Notes: generated from the sequence alone by a model not told the origin. A DNA stretch of 64,000 bases from Tunturiibacter empetritectus (GCF_013410875.1 NZ_JACCCU010000003.1:1-64000), one strand, 5' to 3'. Numbered from the stretch's first letter, positions 35,545 to 45,085 are shown. Program-made: numbers and translations.

Positions 35545-36306
35545 ATGAGCGATTCAGCCTTACACCCCTTTGGCGACGCGCTGCTCGATAATCCGATTTG
35601 GAATTCGCTCACCACGAGTCACGCCCATCTCGCTGTAGGGTCCCATATTGGACAGGGCCTCGCCCGCCGTTATCCTGCCGAGGTAGGCCCACTCTCGGCT
35701 TTCCAGGAACCAACACCGGCTGCATATGCGGACCTGGCCGCTATTGTCCCGGAGGGAGACGTTGCCGTTCTCTTTCTCGAAGACCAACCCGAAATTCCTG
35801 CAGGCTGGCAGCTTCTCCGCGGTGGAACACTCGTTCAGATGGTCTGCCCGTCGATTCCGGAACAACCTCCTCTCGACGACACAATTGTCTTGATGGAGGC
35901 GGCTGATATCCCCGAGATGGTTGCTCTAGCAGACCTCACTGAGCCGGGACCGTTTCGCCACGATACCGCCAAGCTCGGAGGATTCTTAGGAATTCGGGTC
36001 GACGGTCGTCTCGCTGCGATGGCTGGACAACGATTATCCCCAACCGGCTTCGCGGAAGTCAGCGCCGTCTGCACTCACTCTAGTTTCTGCGGCCGCGGAT
36101 GTGCCCAAGCGCTTGTTGCCGCAGTCACGCGGAACATTCGCGCCGAAGGCCGCACTCCGTTTCTAACCTCCCTTGAGGCAAACACGGGAGCGGTTCGCAT
36201 TTATCGGCAGGTGGGGTTTGTCGTTCGTCGCACTTTCCAGCTAGCAGTGATCAAGCCACCCTCGCCAGGCATCAAGCGGGTGTCGCGAATCTCGACTCTT
36301 CGCTAG
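35545..36306 (+). CDS. GNAT family N-acetyltransferase
   Basis: A 253-residue acetyltransferase. The N-terminal half (about 1-120) is a divergent GNAT-like fold with AVLFLEDQPEIPAGWQLLRG. The C-terminal half has the acetyl-CoA motifs of FR47-like enzymes: LGGFLGIRVDGRLAAMAGQR, AEVSAVCTHSSFCGRGCAQA (V/IxxxxxxRGxGxA-type loop) and EANTGAVRIYRQVGFVVRR. It transfers acetyl from acetyl-CoA to an unknown amine. ATG 35545 is preferred to 35503 because the conserved part starts soon after. A strong hairpin follows 10 bp after the stop. Confidence 0.85.
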   Translation: MSDSALHPFGDALLDNPIWNSLTTSHAHLAVGSHIGQGLARRYPAEVGPLSAFQEPTPAAYADLAAIVPEGDVAVLFLEDQPEIPAGWQLLRGGTLVQMVCPSIPEQPPLDDTIVLMEAADIPEMVALADLTEPGPFRHDTAKLGGFLGIRVDGRLAAMAGQRLSPTGFAEVSAVCTHSSFCGRGCAQALVAAVTRNIRAEGRTPFLTSLEANTGAVRIYRQVGFVVRRTFQLAVIKPPSPGIKRVSRISTLR

Positions 36307-36316
36307 ACATGAAAAT

Positions 36317-36342
36317 CGGCTCGAACGGAATCGTTCGAGCCG
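36317..36342. terminator. Perfect 11-bp hairpin after the GNAT gene
   Basis: CGGCTCGAACG-GAAT-CGTTCGAGCCG is a perfect stem with a four-base loop. There is no T-tract on the plus strand; on the minus strand ATTTTC follows. It probably ends the GNAT message and can also serve as a protein-binding palindrome. Confidence 0.6.
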
Positions 36343-36803
36343 TCATCTGGAACGGCCAACGTTTCAAGCTAGACTTTCTCCCGGACAACACATCGTCTCC
36401 AGCAAAAGCCGCCATCAAGGAAGAAGTCAAAGATGCCTATTTGCCAATAATACCCACGATTAGAAATGCAAAAGCTATCGTGAGGAGCAGAACACGCTGC
36501 GGTGAGGCATGTCCCATCTGCTCCGGTAATCTAGTGTGCGTCTAAGCTAATGCATTTCAAAGCTCGACCATCGCGACGGGAAGACTCTGGATGACAACGT
36601 ACCATTAGCGTACATCGACGAACCGAAAACATCCCAGATAGCCCTAAGTCATCCTAAATTGGTCTCAGTCTAAACTCTTTTGGTTTAGTTACTTACTCTC
36701 ATTCTAAACCGCTTGGCATAATTGGAAGGTGGCCCTGAAAAGGCCGGCATCGGCGGTTCGATTGGTTCGGCTATTTTACCCATGAAGGGTAGAAGCCAAA
36801 CGG

Positions 36804-36900
36804 GGGTCCAATAAGGGTCCAATAGCAGCGTTTTTCGGTGTAATCAGTGGCGTAGAGTGCGGTCTGTGCCAACTGGTTTCAATAAGTTGCGTTACATTGA
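36804..36900 (+). repeat. Integration-scar-like repeat, family B copy 2
   Basis: GGGTCCAATA occurs twice (36804-36813, 36815-36824). After 13 bp a 20-base segment (36838-36857) matches 13178-13197 except at two positions, followed by TTCAATAAGTTGCGTTACATTGAG, also partly similar to 20799-20823. It directly precedes the tRNA-Val fragment, as expected for the element side of an attachment site. Confidence 0.6.
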
Positions 36901-36903
36901 GAT

Positions 36904-36949
36904 CTTGACACGGTAGAGGTCAGCGGTTCGAATCCGCTCGTGCCTACCA
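36904..36949 (+). pseudogene. 3' fragment of tRNA-Val(GAC), attachment-site scar
   Basis: From CTTGACAC (anticodon loop with GAC at 36907-36909) the sequence continues as a tRNA: GGTAG (3' anticodon strand), AGGTC, T-arm AGCGG-TTCGAAT-CCGCT with perfect pairing, acceptor strand CGTGCCT, A and CCA. The 5' half including D-arm is absent and replaced by unrelated DNA. Such 3' duplications are left when integrases recombine in the anticodon loop. The intact tRNA gene must be elsewhere. Confidence 0.85.
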
Positions 36950-37041
36950 AACTCCCCAAACAACTCCTTCATCAGAGACGCCCCTTCCAGTCTGAAAAGG
37001 GCACAAGAGCCCCATCTCTATTGCATACCGTTCTCTGTTTC

Positions 37042-38217
37042 TTATCTGGCAGGTGACTTCGCCGGAGCCTTGTTGTATTTTTCGGAAGCGCTGGACATCA
37101 CCGTAATTAACGCGTCGTGGGCGGTTCTGTTCTGGTTACGAGCTTTGTCAAATTCGTTCTTCGCTTCACCGGCCTTCCCCATCGAGCGGTACAGCCGCCC
37201 CAACCGCATGTGGACATTCACATCGTCCGGTTTGAGTGCGGCAGCCGCTTTGAACTCTCGCAGCGCGTCCTCTTCGCGGTTGGCCTCGGCGTAGACAATG
37301 CCCAGATCGAGATGCCCCATAAAAATTGCGGGGTCGACCTTCACCACCTTTTCCAATAAGGACCGGGCGTCTTCATTCCGGTTCATCTGAATCTCTGCGT
37401 CTGCCAGGTAGACCATTGCCTGGGTGTAATCCGGTGTATTCTCGAGCTCGGCCTGAAACTCCCGGGAAGCTTCCTGGTACTGCCGTTGCGTCCACAACAA
37501 GTACCCCAGTCCGAAGTGCGCGTTAGGTTCCTTCGGATTGACCTGAACCGCAGCGCGAAACTCCCGCGTCGCTCCGGCTGTATCTTTCATCTCATCCAGC
37601 GCTTCTCCAACCAAAATGTCGGCCTCGGCGGACTCAGCATTCTGCGCAACCATCCGATGGTAGGTATCCAGAACGCATTGATACTGCTTCGATAACAGGC
37701 AGCTATGCGCTAAGGTCAAGAGCAAGGAAAGATTCTGCCCGTCGCGGTCCGCAACTTGTTTAAGGTATGGGACTGCAGCCTGATACTCGCCCAAGCCATA
37801 GTGCGACATTCCGACCAACACATTCAGACGCTGCATCTCGGATGTGGATTGCGACTGTAATCTGAGCAGTGGAGTGAAGGTTTGAATCGCCTGTTTGTAT
37901 TGACCATCCTTGAAGAATGCCAGACCAAGGTTCAAACGCAGGCCGGGCATCGCGGGTTTCAACGCCATGGCCTTCCGATAGTAGACAATCGCCTGCGGGT
38001 AATGGCCCTGACGGGCTTCAAGAAGACCCAGTTGGGCAAGCGGCTCGGCATTCGTTGGGTGGGCCTTCGATAAGGCAATCAAGGTAGCTTCGGAATCAGT
38101 CGCGCTCTGTGGTTGATCGTGTGGGACCGCTGCCTGCGTCGAATCGCTCTGTGAGTATATGGGTGGATTCCAGGTAACCAGCACCAACGCCAACCAGATG
38201 GCTAACCTGTAACTCAA
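37042..38217 (-). CDS. Secreted tetratricopeptide repeat protein
   Basis: A 391-residue protein with a signal peptide (LAIWLALVLVTWNPPIYS) and about nine TPR units in a row from residue 45, e.g. AEPLAQLGLLEARQGHYPQA, PGLRLNLGLAFFKDGQYKQA, PNAHFGLGYLLWTQRQYQEA and VNVHMRLGRLYRSMGKAGEA. TPR solenoids bind other proteins; this one is likely periplasmic. Its place after the GH20 gene on the same strand (160 bp gap) suggests a link to the chitin locus, but similar TPR proteins accompany many loci in Acidobacteria. Confidence 0.8.
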   Translation of the reverse strand: MSYRLAIWLALVLVTWNPPIYSQSDSTQAAVPHDQPQSATDSEATLIALSKAHPTNAEPLAQLGLLEARQGHYPQAIVYYRKAMALKPAMPGLRLNLGLAFFKDGQYKQAIQTFTPLLRLQSQSTSEMQRLNVLVGMSHYGLGEYQAAVPYLKQVADRDGQNLSLLLTLAHSCLLSKQYQCVLDTYHRMVAQNAESAEADILVGEALDEMKDTAGATREFRAAVQVNPKEPNAHFGLGYLLWTQRQYQEASREFQAELENTPDYTQAMVYLADAEIQMNRNEDARSLLEKVVKVDPAIFMGHLDLGIVYAEANREEDALREFKAAAALKPDDVNVHMRLGRLYRSMGKAGEAKNEFDKARNQNRTAHDALITVMSSASEKYNKAPAKSPAR

Positions 38218-38377
38218 TAGATATCTCTCCTCACATCCTCTCAGATTTTCTCTCGCTGAAGCCTGACACGCAACGGCATCGTTTCACTAGGCAGATGACC
38301 TCAATATTGGCGCCCTTTTTAGGCAAATCGATAACTAGGAAACGAGAGGATCAGGTGGTGGTCCTCAAAACACATAT

Positions 38378-40429
38378 CTATTGAATCTTGGTTGCCTGTA
38401 CCAACACTTCTACCCCGGGGACGATCCTGTTCAACAGGACGGCCTCTGGTTTCTCAAACTCCTTGAGTTCGGACAATTGCCTCTTCCGCGTTTCGGCATC
38501 TACCGGCGTGCTGTTTTGCAAGGCATCGAGGGCGATTAGACCGGTTGTGGCCGCCTTAGAGAGATTGTGGGACATCGGTACTAACTCGACGGTCAACGCA
38601 GATCTCACTAACGAGGGCTGGAGAGTTGCATCATTATCTCGCCACAACAGCAGCCATTGACGCGCCTTCTCCCAATCTCCAGGCGCCGCTTTTCCTGTTG
38701 CGATTCGCGCAGCAACCTCGTTGAACCTCCGTGCCGTGTCGCTTTCGGGGGGAACCGTATCGACGAGTCGATTCAGAGGAGAGAACACATCATAAGACTT
38801 CAGCTCCTCTCGAGCGTAATCCCTGGGTGGCTGAACCACGCTCGCAAGTACCTGCAGAGCCACTGGATCGGAGTAGCCACTCAGACGCCGTAACATCTGC
38901 TCACTGACGCTTTGGTATGGCAAACCGTAATACGAAAGCTTTTGTGAAAGCGTATCGAGACGTTGGTACATGGAGTCGACATCTTTCACACTCTGAGCCG
39001 ACCAAAGCCGTTCCGCGACGGCGGCGGTCCGCGGCCAGATGCGGCCGTTTACGATCTCAGGTGTGGCATACTCCGTCCACATGGTCGCCTCACCACCGAG
39101 GATGTTGGCTGTCTGCGCTGGGGATAGTGCGGCCGTGCCGTTCACCAGAGGATCCACTGCATAATGATCGGCTGCCGATTGATTCAGGTCAACGTAGTAG
39201 CCTGCTGACAAAATCCCGCGATAGCCCCTCCGTGCAGCCTCTGCCAGCGAATCCTGGCCACGCCACGACTGAATAACGACATCATGGGGCGTGTCTGGCT
39301 GTAACACTTCGTCCCAACCCACCGTAATCTTGTCGCGTTTGGTGACGAGCTTCTGCACCCTGCCTGTGAAGTAGGCCTGTAAGGCAGCGTCATCTTTGAG
39401 ATGATGCGTTTGCATGAACTGCTTGATGCGCGGGCTAGCGTCCCACTCCTTCCCGTTGCACTCATCCCCGCCGATGTGGAAGTAGGCATCAGGAAACAGA
39501 GCAGTCATCTCCCCGAGGAACTGGTCGAGAAACTGATAGGTGCTCTCACGGGTCGGATCCATGGCCGGATCAAAGACCCCCCAGTGACGTTCGATCTTGT
39601 ACGGTCCGCTGCCACTCGCCAGATCGGGATACCCTACAAACCACGACATTGCGTGACCCGGCATGTCGAACTCCGGGACAACACGAATCCCTCGATCACG
39701 AGCGTAATCGAGAATGCCTCGAACCTGATCCTGTGTGTAGTACAGACCATCTGAGCCTTTTTCCTGCAGCAAAGGAAAGGTCTTGCTCTCAATCCGAAAT
39801 CCCTGATCTTCGGAGAGATGCCAGTGGAAGACATTCATCTTCACCGCCTCCATACCATCGAGATTCTGTCGAATCACATCGAGCGGCATAAAGTGTCGGC
39901 CTGAATCGATCATCAGTCCACGCCAGGGAAAGCGTGGCCTATCATCGATTGTCATTGCTGCAACCGCAAATCCTTCAGGAGTGCTCTGCACAAGTTGAAG
40001 AAAAGTCTGAAGTCCATGCAGCACGCCGAGCGGATTGGGCGCTGTGAGGAGTGCCCCGGCTGCCGTAATCTCCAAGTGGTAAGACTCATCTTCACCAAGA
40101 TGCTGCACGGGTGCGCTCGGGCCGGCAGTCTTAATGACTAATTGCGCTCTCTTGAAAGGAGAGGCAGGCAGTTCGGGAATCCCCATTTCACGGTATAGAG
40201 TTCCGAAGAAACGTATTCGGGCTCGCTCGAGGCGTGGCTCAGTATAGCCCTCGAATACAACCTGCAGGCCATGATCGACTGACAAACTCCCGGGCCTTTG
40301 GACTGCGGCCGCAGGAAGAGGAATGATGGAAAGCGGCGTCTGCGCCCGCACTGACTGCCCGCCAACAGGCAACACTATATAGAACACAAAAATTGCGCAA
40401 CAGGCTCGCACTACACCAGGTTTAAACAT
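38378..40429 (-). CDS. GH20 beta-N-acetylhexosaminidase, secreted
   Basis: A 683-residue exported enzyme: signal peptide (CCAIFVFYIVLPVGGQSVRA), GH20b-type N-terminal domain (to about 150), then the catalytic barrel from RPRFPWRGLMIDSGRHFMPL. VVPEFDMPGHAMSW and HIGGDE (D322, E323, the substrate-assisted catalytic pair) identify family 20, which removes terminal GlcNAc or GalNAc from chito-oligosaccharides. GEATMWTE and a tryptophan-containing RIWPRTAAVAERLWS follow. ATG 40429 has AAGGG just upstream and places the signal correctly; 40471 is the longer option. It probably works on the products of the GH18 enzyme in the same locus. Confidence 0.92.
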   Translation of the reverse strand: MFKPGVVRACCAIFVFYIVLPVGGQSVRAQTPLSIIPLPAAAVQRPGSLSVDHGLQVVFEGYTEPRLERARIRFFGTLYREMGIPELPASPFKRAQLVIKTAGPSAPVQHLGEDESYHLEITAAGALLTAPNPLGVLHGLQTFLQLVQSTPEGFAVAAMTIDDRPRFPWRGLMIDSGRHFMPLDVIRQNLDGMEAVKMNVFHWHLSEDQGFRIESKTFPLLQEKGSDGLYYTQDQVRGILDYARDRGIRVVPEFDMPGHAMSWFVGYPDLASGSGPYKIERHWGVFDPAMDPTRESTYQFLDQFLGEMTALFPDAYFHIGGDECNGKEWDASPRIKQFMQTHHLKDDAALQAYFTGRVQKLVTKRDKITVGWDEVLQPDTPHDVVIQSWRGQDSLAEAARRGYRGILSAGYYVDLNQSAADHYAVDPLVNGTAALSPAQTANILGGEATMWTEYATPEIVNGRIWPRTAAVAERLWSAQSVKDVDSMYQRLDTLSQKLSYYGLPYQSVSEQMLRRLSGYSDPVALQVLASVVQPPRDYAREELKSYDVFSPLNRLVDTVPPESDTARRFNEVAARIATGKAAPGDWEKARQWLLLWRDNDATLQPSLVRSALTVELVPMSHNLSKAATTGLIALDALQNSTPVDAETRKRQLSELKEFEKPEAVLLNRIVPGVEVLVQATKIQ

Positions 40430-40537
40430 TACACCCTTTTCATTGTTGAACCATCTCGGGCTAATTTGCAAAGAAAATCGTAACGAGCACGGTTGCTTTT
40501 TGCAAGACCTTGAGCGTTGCTAATTGCAATATATCCC

Positions 40538-41350
40538 CTACACAAAACATTTTTCTTCGTGAATTCTCTCACTTGTGGGGAGGGTCGCCGCCGGAATACG
40601 AATCAGGGCGCGATATCGATCTCCGCGATATCGTGAGACTGTCACTTCGATCGGCATCCGCTCCGCTGTAATCGTGTTTCTCGAGATTGACAACACACTC
40701 GTGTTTGCAGGAACGTCCAATAGCTCAGACTCTTCCCATGTTGCCGGCATAACTTCGATTGCTTCGGCCGCCCAGGCCACACGAACCCCAAACTGTTCAC
40801 GAAGCGTATGGTAGAGCGACTGCTCAGCGAAGTTAGTCAGTTCGATACCCGGAAAGTGCCTGAGCGACACGTAGGTCTTCTCGACTGCCATGGGAGTTCC
40901 ATCGGCTAGACGAAGGCGGCGAAGTATCATCACAGGCGCTCCGATTTGGACTTCCAGATCCTCAGCCAATTCGTTATCGGCATCAACGACTCTCTGCTCT
41001 AACACACGCGAGGATGGCACCCTGCCGCGCTGCATCGTCTCCTCCGTGAAACCTTGGAGCTGCGACAGTTGTTCCTCAACCTTGGACTTAGTAACAAAGG
41101 TGCCACGCCCTCTTTGGCTAAACGCATAGCCCCTAGCCTTCAGCCCTTGCAGAGCCTGCCGCGCCGTCACCCGACTTACCTGGTAGGCGCGCGCAAGCTC
41201 CCCCTCAGAAGCCAGAAGATCTCCCTTCCGTAACTCTCCTGAATGAATCTTCTCAATTAGTGCGCGCTGAATCTGGTAGTACAAGGGAACAAATCCGTTC
41301 TTGTCGAGCGACCGCACCGCTGAGGCTGTTTGAGACGGAGTTGTAGTCAT
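40538..41350 (-). CDS. GntR family regulator with UTRA domain (NagR/DasR-like)
   Basis: A 270-residue regulator: winged helix-turn-helix of the HutC subfamily (PLYYQIQRALIEKIHSGELR, then LARAYQVSRVTARQALQGLK) followed by a UTRA effector domain (RLADGTPMAVEKTYVSLRHF, TVSRYRGDRYRALI). Homologues NagR and DasR bind GlcNAc-6-phosphate or glucosamine-6-phosphate and control chitin/GlcNAc genes, which fits the locus; the ligand here is inference. ATG 41350 is chosen because the DNA-binding domain begins soon after. Inverted TGGWCCA boxes lie 23-60 bp upstream, suggesting autoregulation. Confidence 0.88.
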   Translation of the reverse strand: MTTTPSQTASAVRSLDKNGFVPLYYQIQRALIEKIHSGELRKGDLLASEGELARAYQVSRVTARQALQGLKARGYAFSQRGRGTFVTKSKVEEQLSQLQGFTEETMQRGRVPSSRVLEQRVVDADNELAEDLEVQIGAPVMILRRLRLADGTPMAVEKTYVSLRHFPGIELTNFAEQSLYHTLREQFGVRVAWAAEAIEVMPATWEESELLDVPANTSVLSISRNTITAERMPIEVTVSRYRGDRYRALIRIPAATLPTSERIHEEKCFV

Positions 41351-41372
41351 ATGCTCACAGTGTCTACTCGCA

Positions 41373-41410
41373 AAGGTGGACCAGACGTAAGCATCGCGCT
41401 GGTCCACCTT
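41373..41410. promoter_or_regulatory. 12-bp inverted repeat, candidate GntR operator
   Basis: AAGGTGGACCAG (41373-41384) and CTGGTCCACCTT (41399-41410) are exact inverted copies with a 14-nt spacer, located between the TonB receptor stop and the regulator ATG. Each arm contains a TGGWCCA core. It could also act as a terminator stem for the receptor transcript, but lacks a T-tract. A third copy of CTGGTCCACC is upstream of the ROK gene. Confidence 0.6.
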
Positions 41411-41428
41411 CACAACCATGTGTTCTTG

Positions 41429-44400
41429 TTAGAAGTACATCTTTCCGCTGAACTGCATGGTGCGCGGTATACGAGTGCTTGTGGCCTGTCCAAATTGGCT
41501 GTCTGCAATAGCGACATCTATGCCATTGAGTGTCGAACCCACACCTCCGCCGGTATTGCCGAAATTGGTGTGATTGAAGAGGTTGAATGCCTCAGCGCGC
41601 AACTGAAGATTGATAGTTTCAGTAAACCTAAAGTTCTTCAACAGACCCAAATCAATCCTTTCTGTACCTGGACTCAGGAAACTTCCAGGCGCAGCAGTAC
41701 CGAAGTGGCCCTGGGCTGTAGCGAAGGAGCTGGTCGAGAACCATTGAGCCTGAGTTTTGATCATGTGAACTGGAGCCACCTGATCGGCACGAGGCACAAT
41801 GTCAGCGTTCGGGCTGAAGATGCCCAGACCGCCCGGATAGGTTCCCGCGAATGGGTCAACTGCCTGAGTGACGGTAGTCGATACTCCGGTGTTGAAGGAG
41901 GTAATACCTGAGAGCTCCCAGCCGCCAAGCACATGTCCAGTAAGACCATGCTGCTGGCGGAAGAACGGCTCCTTGTAAACAAAGTTGGCAATGAAGATCT
42001 GCGGTTCATTCAGCCCAGAGGGACCGTAGTCCAGCTTCGGATCATAGGTATAGGTGTTTGCAGTGCCGCGGTCGTTGGTCTGGTCTGACAGATTCTTCGA
42101 CCAGGTATAGGCGATGCCCAGTGTCAGGTCGCGCGTCGTCCGAAGATTCAGCGATACCTGTAGCGAGTTGTAGTTGGAGGTGAAGATGGGCAACCTTGTG
42201 TGAAAGTCCGAATAGCCCAAATAGGGGCGTATGTTGTTGAGAGGTGAGAGCGGATTGTCCACGCGGGTGGAGAGCGTCGGCTGGTTCAGATCCAGTTCGC
42301 CGAGTAGGTGTCTAGACTGCGAGCCAACATACGCGATCTCAAGGGTGGCTGTCGGGGCCAGCTGCTGTTGGACCGAGAGGTTGTAATCCGAATACGAGGG
42401 AACCTTGAAAGCGGGGCTTCCTGTTGTTGTCAGCGCGTTCGGTCCTAGTGCCGGAGGCGCAGCAGAACCAACTCCCGTCGGATTGTCAAACGACGCGTTG
42501 ACCACTGTAGTCGTCTGCACCAGCGGCGGGTCTCCGAATGCATTCTGCTCCCAGATGCCGTTGAGCGTGCGATCGAAGAAGAGACCGAATCCGCCGCGCA
42601 AAACGGTCTTGCCGTCTCCAAAAGGAGAGTAGGCAAAGCCCACACGTGGTCCAAAGTTCCAGTTGTAGTTGGGGTTTACGTTGCTACCATAAGGAGAGCA
42701 GGTGACCTGCGCCGAGATGGCTTTGGCAGCTGCGCAGGCAGCGCCCTGGGGGAAGATCAACCCATTGGTGTAAGTCGCCGGCGTGAAGGCCTGCCCAGGC
42801 TTAAAGTTTCCGGTGTTGTCGAGAGCCGGGGCCAGAGTCGACTGGTACACCAGTGGATCGAAGTTGGTCAGAGTATTCTTCGCGTCGGAAGGCGAAGGGA
42901 ATCGTGTCCAGCGAAGGCCCAGATTCATCGTTAGTCTGTGGCTCACCTTCCAGTCGTCCTGAACATAGGCTTCCGTATTCCAGAAGCGCAGGTCCGGCAC
43001 GATGTCCCGATTGGCCTGCGTGTATTGATTCACGTTACCCAGCAGGAAGTCTCCCCAGCTATTGAAGGTGAAGCTGGGATTCCCCTCAGAGGCGTCCTCC
43101 GTCTTCAACAGTTGCTGAGCCGTTACGCCTGCGCGTAGGGTGTGATTCCCCAGAGTCACCGAGAAGTTGTCGAAGATATTGCGATCCAGGTTTCTTTCGA
43201 AATATGGAGCGCTGCCCTGCGAAACGCCTGTGACTGATCCGTCCAATATAGTCACGGTCGGAATGCGTCCGTAGGGGTCTGGGTTGGCCAGGTTGTTAGT
43301 CAGCGACGAGAGGATGGAAGATGAGTTTGCTGGACCGGAGAGCGCGCCTTTGATTGTTCCCTGCGAGTAGGCAAACTCTACCTCATTCACCATCTTCGGA
43401 GAGATCGTCCAGGTAAGATTGGCCACTACATTCTTGCCGGGAGCATTGATGCCCACATTCACCACTCCCGGGTAGTTGGTACCGCCCCAAAGCCCCAGAG
43501 GCTGATTGCTGGGAGCGTCATCCTGCATGCCGCGAGCGAAGAAATGCAGCTTGTCGTTAAAATAGTGGTCCACTCGAACCAGGTCTTGGCGGAAGTTGTT
43601 CAACGTAGAGAAAGACGAGATCTGGCTGCCACCGATAAAGCCGGTGTTGGTGTTGACTGCCGTGGCGTTGGCTTGGTTCTTACTGAAGATTTGCGAAAGA
43701 TATACCTTGGTATTTGCGCTGAAGCAGGTGGGACTGATAGTGCCTGTGCCGCCCCCTACTACCGTATTCGGGTTAGGCGTCCAACCAGTTATGCAACCGG
43801 CGGGTGCGCTCGGCTCATTCGCAGCGTAAAACGAGCCGGCCAGTTGTGCCGCGGTAGGCGCCGCTACATTTTCCCCATTGGGACTCGTGATCTTACGCCA
43901 TTCCTCCGACCAGAAAAAGAAGGTCTTCGTTTTGCCTGTGTTGTAGACGTGGGGAATATAGATTGGCCCACCCAGGGTAAAACCGAAGTTATTGTAGTGA
44001 TCGGGTGCGCGTGGGAGGAGTGCTGCGGGGTTATTTTTGTTGAAGTAGGTGTTTGCATCGGTGTTCGCCGTGCGCACAAACTCGTAGGCCGAGCCATGGA
44101 ACGAGCTAGTACCGGACCGAGTAGCTACCAGGACCTGGCCGCCGCCGCTGCGCCCAAAGCTCGCATCGTAGGAGCTTCTCTCCAGCGTAAACTCCTGGAT
44201 CGCATCGACGCTGGGAATGTTAAGCAGCGTGGCGTTTGAACCGCTGTCGTTAACATCGGCGCCGTCCACCGACCAGTTGTTGGCTGTACTGCGTGCGCCG
44301 TTGATCGAAACGGCAGAAGTACTGTTGATCCCACCAAAGCCAGGCTGATCGCCGAGCAGGTTCACGACCCCTGGCTGTAGCGTAACCAACTGTTGAAAAT

Positions 44401-44959
44401 TCCGATTGACCAGCTCTAGCTCGCGCAACTGCGTTCCGGAGATGGTCCCGGCCTGGGAACTGCTCTCCGTTTCGACCGCCACCGGATTATCCTCCACAGT
44501 CACGGTCTGGCTCTGCGAGCCGGCTTTCAGTTGGACATTCACGGTTCGTTTCTGTGCCACATTCAAGATGACGTTACGATCCGAAAACTTCTCGAAGCTC
44601 GAAACCGAGACGCTGATCGTATAGGTTCCGGCAGGAAGGTTGGTAGCGGTATAGTTGCCGGAGTCATTCGACTGCACCACGCGAGAGTTGCCGTCCACTC
44701 CATTGAGTGTGATGGTCACGATGGCATGCGGAATTACGGCGCCCGTGGTATCGGTAACTGTACCTGTAAAGGTTCCAGCCAGTTCTTGTGCGCTTGCGGC
44801 AGAAGGGAACGCAAACAACGCCAGCATCAAAAGTACAAATGACGCACCCTTCGCAAGACTTAACGCTTTTGCAAGGACAACCGGGACGAAGTTAACTCTT
44901 GTGACAGCTTTTGCAGTTCTTATTTTTGTCTGACAGTCCGAAGAACTTATCTCTCTCAT
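41429..44959 (-). CDS. TonB-dependent receptor, Oar-like
   Basis: A 1176-residue outer-membrane protein. A signal segment (FVLLMLALFAFPSAASAQ) leads to a carboxypeptidase-regulatory-like domain (GTFTGTVTDTTGAVIPHAIV), a plug with NRNFQQLVTLQPGVVNL and a large beta barrel ending in aromatic MQFSGKMYF, the outer-membrane assembly signal. This type is abundant in Acidobacteria and imports large substrates, probably oligosaccharides, powered by TonB. ATG 44959 follows AAGGAGAGG by three bases. Position between GH18 and the GntR regulator suggests import of chito-oligosaccharides. Confidence 0.9.
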   Translation of the reverse strand: MREISSSDCQTKIRTAKAVTRVNFVPVVLAKALSLAKGASFVLLMLALFAFPSAASAQELAGTFTGTVTDTTGAVIPHAIVTITLNGVDGNSRVVQSNDSGNYTATNLPAGTYTISVSVSSFEKFSDRNVILNVAQKRTVNVQLKAGSQSQTVTVEDNPVAVETESSSQAGTISGTQLRELELVNRNFQQLVTLQPGVVNLLGDQPGFGGINSTSAVSINGARSTANNWSVDGADVNDSGSNATLLNIPSVDAIQEFTLERSSYDASFGRSGGGQVLVATRSGTSSFHGSAYEFVRTANTDANTYFNKNNPAALLPRAPDHYNNFGFTLGGPIYIPHVYNTGKTKTFFFWSEEWRKITSPNGENVAAPTAAQLAGSFYAANEPSAPAGCITGWTPNPNTVVGGGTGTISPTCFSANTKVYLSQIFSKNQANATAVNTNTGFIGGSQISSFSTLNNFRQDLVRVDHYFNDKLHFFARGMQDDAPSNQPLGLWGGTNYPGVVNVGINAPGKNVVANLTWTISPKMVNEVEFAYSQGTIKGALSGPANSSSILSSLTNNLANPDPYGRIPTVTILDGSVTGVSQGSAPYFERNLDRNIFDNFSVTLGNHTLRAGVTAQQLLKTEDASEGNPSFTFNSWGDFLLGNVNQYTQANRDIVPDLRFWNTEAYVQDDWKVSHRLTMNLGLRWTRFPSPSDAKNTLTNFDPLVYQSTLAPALDNTGNFKPGQAFTPATYTNGLIFPQGAACAAAKAISAQVTCSPYGSNVNPNYNWNFGPRVGFAYSPFGDGKTVLRGGFGLFFDRTLNGIWEQNAFGDPPLVQTTTVVNASFDNPTGVGSAAPPALGPNALTTTGSPAFKVPSYSDYNLSVQQQLAPTATLEIAYVGSQSRHLLGELDLNQPTLSTRVDNPLSPLNNIRPYLGYSDFHTRLPIFTSNYNSLQVSLNLRTTRDLTLGIAYTWSKNLSDQTNDRGTANTYTYDPKLDYGPSGLNEPQIFIANFVYKEPFFRQQHGLTGHVLGGWELSGITSFNTGVSTTVTQAVDPFAGTYPGGLGIFSPNADIVPRADQVAPVHMIKTQAQWFSTSSFATAQGHFGTAAPGSFLSPGTERIDLGLLKNFRFTETINLQLRAEAFNLFNHTNFGNTGGGVGSTLNGIDVAIADSQFGQATSTRIPRTMQFSGKMYF

Positions 44960-45054
44960 ATGCCTCTCCTTAAGGTGTTGCGCGTTCAATTCCGGTATTT
45001 ACATCTTTATCGCTAATTCAAGTCAAGCTTCTGAGAAGAAGCCGGATGTTAGGA

Positions 45055-45085
45055 GGCGTCCTACCTTTAGCTTGGTAAGGACGCC
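45055..45085 (-). terminator. Terminator-like hairpin after the chitinase gene
   Basis: GGCGTCCTACC pairs with GGTAAGGACGCC with one bulged base and an 8-nt loop, 20 bp after the GH18 stop. No T-tract follows, so it may be a processing or weak termination signal before the receptor gene. Confidence 0.45.

Noticed and set aside
36309..36545. 78-codon plus frame after the GNAT gene
   Set aside because: Its start region is the perfect hairpin at 36317-36342 and the product has no recognisable pattern.
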